DNA of 64,000 nt from an uncultured Eubacteriales bacterium (GCA_905198155.1 CAJKBQ010000013.1:11194-75193), one strand, 5' to 3'; shown: positions 17,938-27,688, counted from the stretch's first letter. Notes: generated by a model from the letters alone, not told the origin. Made by a program: numbers and translations.

Positions 17938-18024
17938 TGGTGCCGCCGACCGGGTTCGAACCGGTACGGAATCGCTTCCGAAGGATTTTAAGTCCTTTGT
18001 GTCTGCCAATTTCACCACGGCGGC
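17938..18024 (-). tRNA. tRNA-Leu (anticodon UAA)
   Basis: The minus strand folds as a class II tRNA. The acceptor stem is GCCGCCG with CGGCGGC, the discriminator is A, and the CCA end is encoded. The D-arm region contains GGTGAAATTGGCAGAC. The anticodon loop is CTTAAAA between AAGGA and TCCTT, giving anticodon TAA. There is a long variable arm and the T-loop GGTTCGAACCC. Its promoter is at 18040-18068. Confidence 0.96.
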
Positions 18025-18039
18025 AAAACGATTTTTTTC

Positions 18040-18068
18040 AGTATATCACATTTTGATGCAAAAAGCAA
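18040..18068 (-). promoter_or_regulatory. Promoter of tRNA-Leu
   Basis: On the minus strand: TTGCTT (18063-18068), 17-base spacer ending TGA, then TATACT (18040-18045). It sits in the gap after the rluA-type gene, so the tRNA is transcribed on its own. Confidence 0.75.
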
Positions 18069-18087
18069 GGTGTTGCCCGCAGAAAAT

Positions 18088-19071
18088 TTATTTTTTCGCC
18101 AGCGGACTGATGCCCAGCCGCCCATTGTAAAAATCTGGTAGGAACCATACGTCTTTCACTTCCACGGTGCGGCCGTCCAGCGGGGCGAGCAACTCGTCGG
18201 GCGCAAAGTGGAACGTCAGCTTGTAGGAGCAAAGCGCCTGGGTTTTGTATCCGCTGGGCTTGTTGAGCGCGTTGGTGCCGTATTTGCCGTCGCCGACGAG
18301 CGGATGACCGATGGACGCGAGGTGCGCACGGATTTGGTGCGTGCGGCCGGTCAGCAGCTCGATTTCGAGCAGGCTGTACCCGTTTTTTTCGGATAGCACG
18401 CGGTATTTCGTGCGGATGGTGCGGCCGCCGGGGAGGGGATGGTCGTGAACGAACACCTGGTTGCGGTCCTCGTCTTTTTCCAGAAAGCCTTCCAGCGTGG
18501 CTTCCGGCTGCGGGAGATGACCGTGGACAATGCACAGGTAATATTTGTCGATCTCGCGGTTTTTTACTTTGTCGTTCATCAGGCGCAGCGCGTCGGCCGT
18601 TTTGGCGGCCAGCACCAGCCCGCAGGTGTTGCGGTCGATGCGGTTGATGAGCGCCGGGGCAAACGACTGCTCGTCGTCCGGGCGGTAGGCGCCTTTGTCG
18701 TACAAATAGCGCTGGATGCGGTCGATCAGCGTGTCGCCGAACGAACGGTCGTCGGAGTGGACGATCAGCCCGACGGGCTTGTTGACCACCAGCAGCTGAT
18801 CGTCCTCGTATGCGACGTCCAGCCGGCGCGACGCCTGCATAAACGGGTAGCGGACTTCGGCGGGGGTCAAAAATTCGTCGTACAGGTACAGTTCCAGTAC
18901 GTCGCCTTCCGCCAGCCGGTCGGAAATGGCGCACCGCTTGCCGTTGCGCTTGATGCGCTTGGTGCGGATGGATTTGTACAGCATGGACTGCGGCAGATGC
19001 GGGAACGCTTTGGTCAGAAATTTGTCCAGCCGCTGGCCGGCGTCGTTTTTGGCGATGGTAATGGTTTTCAT
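18088..19071 (-). CDS. RluA-family 23S rRNA pseudouridine synthase
   Basis: Isomerises uridine to pseudouridine in large-subunit rRNA. The 327 residues start with an S4 RNA-binding domain (residues about 10-70, DKFLTKAFPHLPQSMLYKSI). The RluA catalytic domain follows, with NKPVGLIVHSDD, catalytic Asp146 in NRIDRNTCGLVL, and LLTGRTHQIRAHLASIGHPLVGD. The exact target site (RluC-like or RluD-like) cannot be told from sequence. ATG 19071 follows GAGGACGG. Confidence 0.92.
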   Translation of the reverse strand: MKTITIAKNDAGQRLDKFLTKAFPHLPQSMLYKSIRTKRIKRNGKRCAISDRLAEGDVLELYLYDEFLTPAEVRYPFMQASRRLDVAYEDDQLLVVNKPVGLIVHSDDRSFGDTLIDRIQRYLYDKGAYRPDDEQSFAPALINRIDRNTCGLVLAAKTADALRLMNDKVKNREIDKYYLCIVHGHLPQPEATLEGFLEKDEDRNQVFVHDHPLPGGRTIRTKYRVLSEKNGYSLLEIELLTGRTHQIRAHLASIGHPLVGDGKYGTNALNKPSGYKTQALCSYKLTFHFAPDELLAPLDGRTVEVKDVWFLPDFYNGRLGISPLAKK

Positions 19072-19086
19072 GCGGATCCGTCCTCA

Positions 19087-19119
19087 AAAAAATCCGCCGG
19101 ACCAGCTGCCCGGCGGATC
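19087..19119 (-). terminator. Terminator after the 50-residue membrane protein gene
   Basis: On the minus strand, GATCCGCCGG pairs with CCGGCGGAT around GCAGCTGGT, followed by seven T. It lies 14 bases after the stop at 19133 and just before rluA. Confidence 0.75.
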
Positions 19120-19132
19120 AAATTCGGTGCGT

Positions 19133-19285
19133 TTACTGGATCGAGCAATCCAGGTAATGCTCCAATTCTTCTTCGTCTTTCTGTTTTTTGTCGGTATAAA
19201 TAAAATAAGCGGTAATCGCGGCGGTCAGCGCGGCAACGGCGGCAACCAACCCGATGATGAATTTGAACACATTCGTTTTTTTCAT
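19133..19285 (-). CDS. Small single-pass membrane protein, unknown
   Basis: Fifty residues: MKKTNVFKFIIG, one hydrophobic helix (about 7-29, rich in Ala/Val/Ile), then a charged cytoplasmic-type tail TDKKQKDEEELEHYLDC. It is too short for common ORF cut-offs but has its own 17-spaced promoter, the SD GGAGGG eight bases before the start, and a terminator. That is a complete transcription unit. An alternative ATG at 19291 is too close to the SD. No family recognised. Confidence 0.75.
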   Translation of the reverse strand: MKKTNVFKFIIGLVAAVAALTAAITAYFIYTDKKQKDEEELEHYLDCSIQ

Positions 19286-19326
19286 ATACATGACCCTCCG
19301 TATTTTCAGAATCAGTCTTTGATTTT

Positions 19327-19355
19327 ATCATACTACAAAATTGCAAAAAGGTCAA
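19327..19355 (-). promoter_or_regulatory. Promoter of the 50-residue membrane protein gene
   Basis: On the minus strand: TTGACC (19350-19355), 17-base spacer, TATGAT (19327-19332). It overlaps the end of the small ORF downstream of spoIIP. Confidence 0.75.
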
Positions 19356-19540
19356 CCGTTTTGCGAAAAAAATGCGGGAGAAACCTGTAAATTTTTTGTA
19401 TATCCCGCGCCAAATCCGGCGCGGGCGGCGGCAGTGCGCACACAGCCCATGCCCAAAATGACCAGCGTGACGACGGCCAGCAGCGCGGCGGTCGCCCAAA
19501 AGCTGCGCCAAAATGCGGCGCGGGCGGGCTTTTTTTGCAT
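19352..19540 (-). CDS. Small membrane protein downstream of spoIIP, unknown
   Basis: 62 residues: a basic start MQKKPARAAFWRSFW, one hydrophobic segment ATAALLAVVTLVILGMG (about 16-33), then a short Ala/Gly-rich tail. GAAAGGAAG overlaps the spoIIP stop about 11 bases before ATG 19540, so it is probably translated from the spoIIP transcript and may be sporulation-linked. I do not recognise a family; a chance ORF is possible in GC-rich DNA, but the SD and hydrophobic helix support it. Confidence 0.55.
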   Translation of the reverse strand: MQKKPARAAFWRSFWATAALLAVVTLVILGMGCVRTAAARAGFGAGYTKNLQVSPAFFSQNG

Positions 19541-19558
19541 CTGAGGTTCGACTTCCTT

Positions 19559-20638
19559 TCAGTTGGATTGCGGCTGCGCGCGGTATTCGTTCAGCAGCTC
19601 GATCAGCGCGTCGGCGAACAGTGCGCCGGAATAGGCGGCTTCTTCGTCGGTGTTGGCTTCGGTGCCGAATTCGACCAGCAGCGACGTGGGGGTGACGTGC
19701 TCGTTGTAGCGGACGTTCCAGCAGTAGATGGGGCGCGCAAGGCCGGTGTATTTGCGCGTCAGGATGTCCTGCAAATGAATGGAAAAGCACATATTTTTGC
19801 GCCAGTCGGGAAAGCCGAGCGTGCCGTTGTCGTCGCAGCCGCTGACGAGCATGATTTGGGCGGCTTTTTGGCCGTTGACGGTGACGGTGGGTTTCAGCCG
19901 GGTGCCGTCGGCCTGCTGCAGGCAGTCGCGGTGGACGTCCAGCGTGACGACGATCGACGGATAGGCCGCGCGATACTGCGCCACGGTTTGCAGCGACCGG
20001 CCGTATGCGCCGCGGTACATGGGGTCGTCGTGATACGCGGTGTCGTGGATGGTGGTGATTCCGGCGGCGTTCAGTTTTTCCGCAATGGCGTCGCCGACAC
20101 GGACGACGCTGTGCGCGGCGTCGCGCGTGCGGACGTCGAAGTTGGCCGGGTAGGTTCCGGTGAATTCGTCCAGGTAGGCTTCTGACGTGTGCGTGTGGTA
20201 AATCAGCACCTGCGGGGCGTCGGTGTCGGCGATTTGCAGCTCGACCGGCTGGGCGCGCAGGGCGTCGATGTCAATCGTTGACGCGGATTTGCTTTTGATG
20301 CGGATGGCGTCGCGGATCAGGTTGCCGCCGAGGGACAAATCCACTTCCGTGACGGTACCGCCGACGGCGGTTGTGGATTCGGCGGGCGGCTCCGGCGCGG
20401 CGGATGATGCGTCGGCAGACGACGCGGATTCCGGCTCTGGCTCCGGCTGCGGCGCGGCGGACGATGCGGGCTGCGATGCGGCGGGCACGGCAGAGCTTTG
20501 CGGTGCGTCCATAATCAGTGCGGCCGCCTGCGCGGCGATATCCGGAAACCGGCTGCCGACCAGCGCGGCCGTCAGCAGCGCCGCGGCGGCGCCGACGGTG
20601 ATCCATGCGGCCGCAGTCCGTTTTTTGGGTGATTTCAT
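19559..20638 (-). CDS. spoIIP: Stage II sporulation protein P
   Basis: Peptidoglycan amidase/endopeptidase of the SpoIIDMP engulfment machine. The 359 residues have an N-terminal membrane anchor (about 10-30) and a Ser/Ala/Pro/Glu linker (45-92). The catalytic SpoIIP domain has IYHTHTSEAY (His148, His150, Glu153), LDVHRD and LVEFGTEANTDEEA. ATG 20638 is preceded by AAAAAGGATG. A sigma-E-like promoter lies between gpr and this gene, as expected for mother-cell expression. Confidence 0.94.
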   Translation of the reverse strand: MKSPKKRTAAAWITVGAAAALLTAALVGSRFPDIAAQAAALIMDAPQSSAVPAASQPASSAAPQPEPEPESASSADASSAAPEPPAESTTAVGGTVTEVDLSLGGNLIRDAIRIKSKSASTIDIDALRAQPVELQIADTDAPQVLIYHTHTSEAYLDEFTGTYPANFDVRTRDAAHSVVRVGDAIAEKLNAAGITTIHDTAYHDDPMYRGAYGRSLQTVAQYRAAYPSIVVTLDVHRDCLQQADGTRLKPTVTVNGQKAAQIMLVSGCDDNGTLGFPDWRKNMCFSIHLQDILTRKYTGLARPIYCWNVRYNEHVTPTSLLVEFGTEANTDEEAAYSGALFADALIELLNEYRAQPQSN

Positions 20639-20676
20639 TTGCGATGCACATCCTTTTTCGTCGTTTGGATGTTTTT

Positions 20677-20705
20677 ATTTTATGCATCGCAGCGGCGGAA
20701 TAGCA
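20677..20705 (-). promoter_or_regulatory. Sigma-E-type promoter of spoIIP
   Basis: On the minus strand: TGCTATT (20699-20705), a 14-base spacer, then CATAAAAT (20677-20684). This fits the known sigma-E pattern (-35 ending ATATT, -10 CATACAnT, 14 apart), with one mismatch in the -10. It lies right before the spoIIP leader. Confidence 0.6.
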
Positions 20706-20707
20706 CT

Positions 20708-21532
20708 TTACGCCATCAGCTGTGTGATCTCCGGCAGGGTGAGCGTGGGCTGGAGCGCCAGATTGATGGCGACGCCCAGCGTATGCGCGGCGCGGCGCAG
20801 CAGCAGATCGATCTCCCGCGGCGTCACGATCAGCGGCGCATCGGGCGCGCCGTCCAGCGCGGCGCCGTCGATCACCGTCGGCAGCCCGACGGCGATGACC
20901 GGGACGCCCAGCGCGTCGCGGTCGATTTTGGGGCGCGCATTGTGGACGCCGGAGCCGGGGGAGATGCCGGTGTCGCACAGCTGGACGGTATTGCCCAAGC
21001 GGGCGGCGGATGCGGCGGCCAGGGCGTCGATCACAATCAGGAAATCCGGCGCGCTTTCCCGGACGATGCCGCGCAGAAACTCCGCCGTTTCGATCCCGGT
21101 GCAGCCCATCACGCCCGGCGTGACGACCGACACCGGGCGCAGTTGATCCAGCCCGGCGGCGCGGGCAAATTCGCCGCGCAGGTGCCGGGTGGCGATCACG
21201 TGCGCGGCCGTTTGCGGCCCCACGGCGTCCGGCGTGATGGCTGCGTTGCCCAGCCCGGCGACGAGCGCGCTGCCGGACGGGATCAGCCGCCGCAGTTCCC
21301 GCGCGATGACCGGCGCGAGGCGGTTTTCGTCGTCCGCGTGATCCGAAAAGCGCGGCACTTCGACGGTGACATAGCGGCCGACCGGTTTGCGCAGCCGCTG
21401 TGCCGCCGATGCGGTGCGCACGGTAATCTGCGTGACGGTGGCTGCGCCGGCGCGGTGCTGCCGCCGGTCGATGCCCGCGGCGTCCGGTACGCGGTCGGCT
21501 TCTTCCAGCGCCAAATCGGTCCGATGGTTCAT
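20708..21532 (-). CDS. gpr: Germination protease GPR
   Basis: Aspartyl-like endopeptidase that degrades small acid-soluble proteins during spore outgrowth. The 274 residues start MNHRTDLALEEAD. The family motifs GNAAITPDAVGPQTAAHVIATRHL, VTPGVMGCTGIETAEFL, IVIDALAA and CDTGISPGSGVHNAR are all present. The N-terminal Asp-rich propeptide is cut autocatalytically in the forespore. ATG 21532 follows GGAGGCGATC. It precedes spoIIP, the usual gpr-spoIIP pair, and has a sigma-G-like promoter. Confidence 0.95.
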   Translation of the reverse strand: MNHRTDLALEEADRVPDAAGIDRRQHRAGAATVTQITVRTASAAQRLRKPVGRYVTVEVPRFSDHADDENRLAPVIARELRRLIPSGSALVAGLGNAAITPDAVGPQTAAHVIATRHLRGEFARAAGLDQLRPVSVVTPGVMGCTGIETAEFLRGIVRESAPDFLIVIDALAAASAARLGNTVQLCDTGISPGSGVHNARPKIDRDALGVPVIAVGLPTVIDGAALDGAPDAPLIVTPREIDLLLRRAAHTLGVAINLALQPTLTLPEITQLMA

Positions 21533-21563
21533 TTTGATCGCCTCCGTACGGAAAAATCACGGA

Positions 21564-21593
21564 TAGCTTGCCCGACGCGGCGCGAAAGTATGC
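21564..21593 (-). promoter_or_regulatory. Sigma-G-type promoter of gpr
   Basis: On the minus strand: GCATA (21589-21593), 18-base spacer, CAAGCTA (21564-21570). The known sigma-G pattern is GnATR-18-CATnnTA; only one base differs. This fits forespore expression of gpr. Confidence 0.5.
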
Positions 21594-21652
21594 GCCGACG
21601 CGGGCGTACGCCGCTTTTTTTGGAATTTCCCGCGAAAAAATCAAAAAAACAC

Positions 21653-21681
21653 TTGCTTTTTCCGCGGAAAAATGATATGAT
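21653..21681 (+). promoter_or_regulatory. Promoter of rpsT with TTCCGCGGAA palindrome in the spacer
   Basis: TTGCTT at 21653-21658 and TATGAT at 21676-21681 with a TGA extended -10 and a 17-base spacer. The palindrome TTCCGCGGAA is at 21660-21669, one base after the -35 and six before the -10, exactly as at efp. Confidence 0.7.
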
Positions 21682-21721
21682 ATTAGTCGCACGACTATGA
21701 GTTTGCGAAGGAGGTGTCATC

Positions 21722-21982
21722 ATGCCGAATATCAAATCCGCGAAAAAGCGTGTCAAGGTGATCAAAGTCAAAACTTTGAGAAATAAAGCCCTTACTTCTG
21801 CGCTCAAGACTGAACTGAAAAAGGCGGACGCTGCGATCGCCGCGAAGGCGGACAACCGCGGGGAAGTCGTACGTCTGACGGTGAAGCAGATTGATCAGGC
21901 CGCTGCGAAAGGAATTCTGCATCCGAACTGTGCTGCCAGAAAGAAGTCTGCGCTGGTTCGGAAGCTGAACGCGAACGCGTAA
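21722..21982 (+). CDS. rpsT: 30S ribosomal protein S20
   Basis: Primary 16S rRNA-binding protein, 86 residues, starting MPNIKSAKKRVKVIKVKTLRNKAL and ending KGILHPNCAARKKSALVRKLNA, the diagnostic bS20 tail. ATG 21722 follows GAAGGAGGTG. The gene is divergent from gpr. Confidence 0.97.
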   Translation: MPNIKSAKKRVKVIKVKTLRNKALTSALKTELKKADAAIAAKADNRGEVVRLTVKQIDQAAAKGILHPNCAARKKSALVRKLNANA

Positions 21983-22205
21983 GGCTGGTTTTTGAGCCGG
22001 AAACGTTTTTGAGCAACCGGCGCGGTTGCTCGGTACCAGAAACGACGAATGGGAAGAGACTGTTCCGTTACGATCTGACAATCCAGCTGCGTCCGGATTT
22101 CAGAGGACGGGGCTGGTCGCTTCCCGTTTTGTTTGTACGGGCCGGGCGCGCCGCGCAATTTCTGAGTTTTTTTCATCTTTCTGAGCGAAAGGAAGATTTC
22201 ATCCG
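21983..22205 (+). other. Non-coding stretch between rpsT and a small membrane gene, with nested inverted repeats
   Basis: No convincing ORF. Visible structure: a hairpin GAGCAACC/GGTTGCTC (22011-22031), then GGGAAG (22051-22056) pairing with CTTCCC (22120-22125). These enclose a 12-base imperfect stem, 22083-22094 with 22105-22116. The last arm is followed by a T/G-rich run, so this may be a large terminator or a leader of the next gene. No known riboswitch was recognised. Confidence 0.4.
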
Positions 22206-22469
22206 ATGAACACGATCCAATCCGTCGGCGCGCTGGCGGAGCTGCTCCAAAACGAGGAGTGGAGCCGGCGTGCCGGACTGATCCTGTGGCTGGCGGCGCT
22301 GGCGGTGCTGCTGGTCGTGATATTCATCCTGATATTTGGCCGCCGCGGCCGCACCAACCGGATGCCCAGCGGCCGGGTGTATGCGCGCCGCCGCGCCAAA
22401 AAAGAGCGGCGGCCGCACCTGCTTGACGAAAAATACTACTATCGCAGGAAAAACCGGCGAAAATATTGA
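22206..22469 (+). CDS. Small membrane protein with basic tail, unknown
   Basis: 87 residues: a short N-terminal helix, one transmembrane segment (about 24-44, LILWLAALAVLLVVIFILIFG), then a strongly basic cytoplasmic tail (GRRGRTNRMPSG...RRRAKKERR...YYYRRKNRRKY). GAAAGGAAG lies 10 bases before ATG 22206. It sits immediately upstream of lepA. The tail could contact RNA or phospholipid head groups; that is inference only, as no family is recognised. Confidence 0.7.
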   Translation: MNTIQSVGALAELLQNEEWSRRAGLILWLAALAVLLVVIFILIFGRRGRTNRMPSGRVYARRRAKKERRPHLLDEKYYYRRKNRRKY

Positions 22470-22505
22470 CGCGTCGGCGTACCATCCCGACACGCTGCGA
22501 AAGGA

Positions 22506-24335
<1,830 letters not shown>

Positions 24336-24370
24336 CCGCGCAGAAAATTCAATTTTTTCTGCATGAGGAC

Positions 24371-24399
24371 TTGCCAATTTGCCCTATAATAGTTATAAT
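24371..24399 (+). promoter_or_regulatory. Promoter of murC
   Basis: TTGCCA (24371-24376), 17-base spacer, TATAAT (24394-24399). A second TATAAT at 24385-24390 lies in the spacer and has no suitable -35. Confidence 0.75.
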
Positions 24400-24443
24400 G
24401 AAAGTATCAATCGGGTATGCGACAGAAAGGGTCTGAATGATAG

Positions 24444-25823
24444 ATGGAACAGGGGAACGATTTACTCAGCAGAATCCACAAGCTGCATTTCGTCGGCATC
24501 GGCGGGTCGGGCATGTGCCCGATCGCGGAGATTCTGCATCACGAAGGATATGAACTGACTGGCTCCGACGTCAACGAAAGCGATACGCTGGCGCGCATCC
24601 GCTCGTACGGGATTCCGGTGACGATGGGGCACCGCGCCGAAAACATCGGCGACGCCGAAGCGGTTGTGTTCACGGCGGCGGTGCATCGCGATAATCCGGA
24701 ACTGGTGGCGGCGGCCGAAAAAGGGATTCCGCTGGTCGAGCGGTCGGAAATGCTGGGCATGGTGTCGGCGCGCTATCCGCAGACGGTCGGCGTGGCCGGA
24801 ACGCACGGCAAAACCACCACGACGTCGATGATTACGCAGATTTTCCTCGACGCGCAGCTGGATCCGACGGTGGTGATCGGCGGCAAGCTGAAATCGATGG
24901 GCGCCAGCGGGCGCGTGGGGCAGTCGGACTTTTTTGTGTGCGAAGCGTGCGAATTTGCCGACACGTTCCTGCATTTGCACCCGCACACGTCCGTGATTCT
25001 GAATATTGACAACGATCATTTGGAATTTTTCGGGACGGTGCAGAACACCATCCGCCATTTCCATCAGTACGGGCTGCAAACCAGCACGCGGATTGTGGTC
25101 AACGGCGACGATGCGAATTCGATGCAGGCGGTCGAAGGGCTGACCGGCAAAGAAATTGTGACGTTCGGACTGGGCGAAGGAAACGAGTTTACGGCGGCCA
25201 ACATCACGGCCGAGCACGGGGCGTTCATGCGGTTCGACCTGATGCACCGCGGCGAAAAGCTGTGCGCGATCCGGCTGAATATTCCGGGACGCCACAACGT
25301 ATACAACGCGCTTGCGGCGGCGGCCGTGGCGATCAAAGCCGGGGTGCTGCCGGAGCAGATTGCCGCGTCGCTGGCGCAGTTTGCCGGGGCGTGCCGCCGG
25401 TTTGAAATTCTGGGCCGTACGAACGGGATTACCATTGCCGACGACTACGCGCACCATCCCACCGAGCTGCGCGCGACGCTGACGGCTGCCAAAGAAATGG
25501 GCTTCCGGCAGGTGTGGGCGGTGTTCCAGCCGTTCACGTTTTCCCGCACGAAAATGCTGCTGGACGATTTTGCCGAAGTGCTGGCGATTGCGGATCACGT
25601 GGTGATGACGGAGATCATGGGGTCGCGCGAGGTGAACACCTACGGCATTTACACCGCCGATCTGGCGGCGAAGATTCCGGGCAGCGTGTGGTTCCCGTCG
25701 TTTGAAGAAGTGGCGCAGTATGTGGTCGATCATGCGCAGCCGGGCGACCTAGTGATTACGCTGGGGTGCGGCGATATCTACAAGGCCGCCAAGCTGATGC
25801 TGAAAAAGTACGGAACCGCATAA
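24444..25823 (+). CDS. murC: UDP-N-acetylmuramate-L-alanine ligase
   Basis: Adds L-Ala to UDP-MurNAc, the first amino acid of the peptidoglycan stem. The 459 residues start with HFVGIGGSGMCPIAEIL. The ATP loop is GTHGKTTTT at 119-127, NIDNDHLEFF follows, and the Mur ligase C-terminal domain has GITIADDYAHHPTELRATL. ATG 24444 follows GAAAGGG. It has its own promoter, and no other mur gene is nearby. Confidence 0.97.
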   Translation: MEQGNDLLSRIHKLHFVGIGGSGMCPIAEILHHEGYELTGSDVNESDTLARIRSYGIPVTMGHRAENIGDAEAVVFTAAVHRDNPELVAAAEKGIPLVERSEMLGMVSARYPQTVGVAGTHGKTTTTSMITQIFLDAQLDPTVVIGGKLKSMGASGRVGQSDFFVCEACEFADTFLHLHPHTSVILNIDNDHLEFFGTVQNTIRHFHQYGLQTSTRIVVNGDDANSMQAVEGLTGKEIVTFGLGEGNEFTAANITAEHGAFMRFDLMHRGEKLCAIRLNIPGRHNVYNALAAAAVAIKAGVLPEQIAASLAQFAGACRRFEILGRTNGITIADDYAHHPTELRATLTAAKEMGFRQVWAVFQPFTFSRTKMLLDDFAEVLAIADHVVMTEIMGSREVNTYGIYTADLAAKIPGSVWFPSFEEVAQYVVDHAQPGDLVITLGCGDIYKAAKLMLKKYGTA

Positions 25824-25833
25824 ATTTTCAGAA

Positions 25834-25889
25834 AAAATGCGTCGCTCGTCCGATTTCGATTTGACGGGCGGGGCATTTTGTGCTATAAT
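25834..25889 (+). promoter_or_regulatory. murC terminator hairpin overlapping the phosphosugar mutase promoter
   Basis: Arms 25834-25850 and 25863-25879 form a 17-base stem with one mismatch and two G-U pairs and end in TTTTG. The promoter TTGACG (25861-25866), 17-base spacer, TGC-TATAAT (25884-25889) lies on the same DNA. Termination of murC and initiation of the next gene therefore share a sequence. Confidence 0.65.
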
Positions 25890-25923
25890 AGAACCGAAAA
25901 CGTATGAAAGGAAGCTGGATGAA

Positions 25924-27639
25924 ATGACCGCATTGGAAAAATATCAGGTATGGTGCGAAAAAGCGACGGAGGACGCGGACGTGGTGCGCGAGCTGCGCGA
26001 AATGGCCGGGCGCGATTCGGATATTACGGAACGGTTCAGCGTGGACCTGGCGTTCGGGACGGGCGGCCTGCGCGGCGTGATCGGCGCGGGGACGTCGCTG
26101 ATGAATATTTACACGGTGCGCCGCGCGACGCAGGGGCTGGCCAACGTGCTGCGGGCGCAGAACCCGAACGCGTCCGTCGCGATTGCATACGATTCGCGGA
26201 TTAAGTCGGAATTGTTCGCGCGCGAAGCCGCCGGCGTGATGGCGGCGAACGGGCTGCAGGTATGGATTTACCCGGAGCTGATGCCGACGCCGATGCTGTC
26301 GTTCGCCGTGCGGGCGCTGGACGCGCAGGGCGGGATCAATGTGACTGCCAGCCACAATCCGTCCAAATACAACGGGTACAAAGTTTACGGCGCGGACGGC
26401 TGCCAGATGACCGACGCCGACGCGGGCCGCGTGTTTGACGAGATCCAGCAGATCGATTTGTTCGACGATGTGCGCCATGTATCGTTCGACGACGGACTGA
26501 AAGCCGGGACGATCCGGTTCATCGGCGACGATGTCCGCGAGCAGTTCATGCAGCAGGTGATGGCGCAGTGCATTCATCCGGAGCTGTGCGCGACGAGCGG
26601 GCTGAAAGTGATTTACACGCCGCTGAACGGTACCGGCAACAAGCCGGTGCGCGAAGTGCTGCGGCGGCTGGGCATTTCGCACGTGACGGTGGTGCCGGAG
26701 CAGGAGCATCCGGACGGCAACTTCCCGACGTGCCCGTACCCGAACCCGGAGATTCGGCAGGTGTTTGAATGCGGGCTGAAACTGGCGCGCGCGGATGAGC
26801 CGGATCTGCTGCTGGCGACCGACCCGGACTGCGACCGCGTGGGCATTGCGGTGCGCGACGGCGACGATTACCGCCTGTTCACCGGCAACGAAGTGGGCGC
26901 GATGCTGCTGGAATACATCCTGTCCCAGCGCAAGGCCGCCGGGACGCTGCCGGCGCATCCGGTGGCGGTCAAAACGATCGTGACCACGCCGATTGTCGAG
27001 AAAATCGCGGCGGAATACGGCTGCGAGATGGTCAACCTGCTGACCGGGTTCAAATACATCGGTGAGCGGATCGGCCAGCTGGAAGCGGCCGGAGAAGCCG
27101 ACCGGTATGTGTTTGGGTTTGAAGAAAGCTACGGCTACCTGGCCGGGTCCTATGTGCGGGACAAAGACGCCGTGTACGGCGCGATGGCGATTTGCGACAT
27201 GGCGTCGTACTACAAATCCCAGGGCAAGACGCTGATCGACGTGATCGACGCGATTTACCGCAAGTACGGGTACTACGTCAACACCGTCGCGAGCTTTGAG
27301 TTCGACGGTCTGGCCGGAATGGCGCAGATGAAAGCGCTGATGCAGCAGCTGCGCGCGGAGCGCCCGGCGTTGCTGTGCGGCGTGGCGGTGACGAATTTCT
27401 CCGACTACCTGACGTCGCAGTCGATCGACTGCACAACGGGCACGGTGACGGAGATTCATCTGCCGAAGTCGAACGTGCTGTCGTTCACGCGGGCGGACGG
27501 CGCCAACGTGATTATCCGGCCGTCCGGCACGGAACCGAAGATCAAGGTATACGTGGCGTCGGTGGCGGATTCGCGCGCGGAATCGGAGCGGGTCGGCGCG
27601 GCGCTGCTGGCGGAAGTCCGTGGAATGCTGGGCATCTGA
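25924..27639 (+). CDS. Phosphoglucomutase/phosphomannomutase (alpha-D-phosphohexomutase family)
   Basis: Interconverts hexose 1- and 6-phosphates, feeding glycogen and wall-polymer synthesis. The 571 residues carry phosphoserine Ser143 in TASHNPSKYNGYK, the Mg loop DPDCDRVG, the sugar loop GFEESYGYLAGSYVRDKDAV, and the phosphate loop RPSGTEPKIKVY near the end. It is PgcA-like in length and motifs. ATG 25924 follows GAAAGGAAG. Confidence 0.94.
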   Translation: MTALEKYQVWCEKATEDADVVRELREMAGRDSDITERFSVDLAFGTGGLRGVIGAGTSLMNIYTVRRATQGLANVLRAQNPNASVAIAYDSRIKSELFAREAAGVMAANGLQVWIYPELMPTPMLSFAVRALDAQGGINVTASHNPSKYNGYKVYGADGCQMTDADAGRVFDEIQQIDLFDDVRHVSFDDGLKAGTIRFIGDDVREQFMQQVMAQCIHPELCATSGLKVIYTPLNGTGNKPVREVLRRLGISHVTVVPEQEHPDGNFPTCPYPNPEIRQVFECGLKLARADEPDLLLATDPDCDRVGIAVRDGDDYRLFTGNEVGAMLLEYILSQRKAAGTLPAHPVAVKTIVTTPIVEKIAAEYGCEMVNLLTGFKYIGERIGQLEAAGEADRYVFGFEESYGYLAGSYVRDKDAVYGAMAICDMASYYKSQGKTLIDVIDAIYRKYGYYVNTVASFEFDGLAGMAQMKALMQQLRAERPALLCGVAVTNFSDYLTSQSIDCTTGTVTEIHLPKSNVLSFTRADGANVIIRPSGTEPKIKVYVASVADSRAESERVGAALLAEVRGMLGI

Positions 27640-27660
27640 GCGGATTTGACGAGCGATACG

Positions 27661-27688
27661 GGCGGGTTTTCCGAACGGAAAGCCCGCC
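27661..27688 (+). terminator. Hairpin without clear T tract before rarA
   Basis: A 12-base stem GGCGGGTTTTCC/GGAAAGCCCGCC with GAAC loop and one G-U pair. No T run follows, so it could be an attenuating or mRNA-stabilising hairpin rather than a true terminator. Confidence 0.35.
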
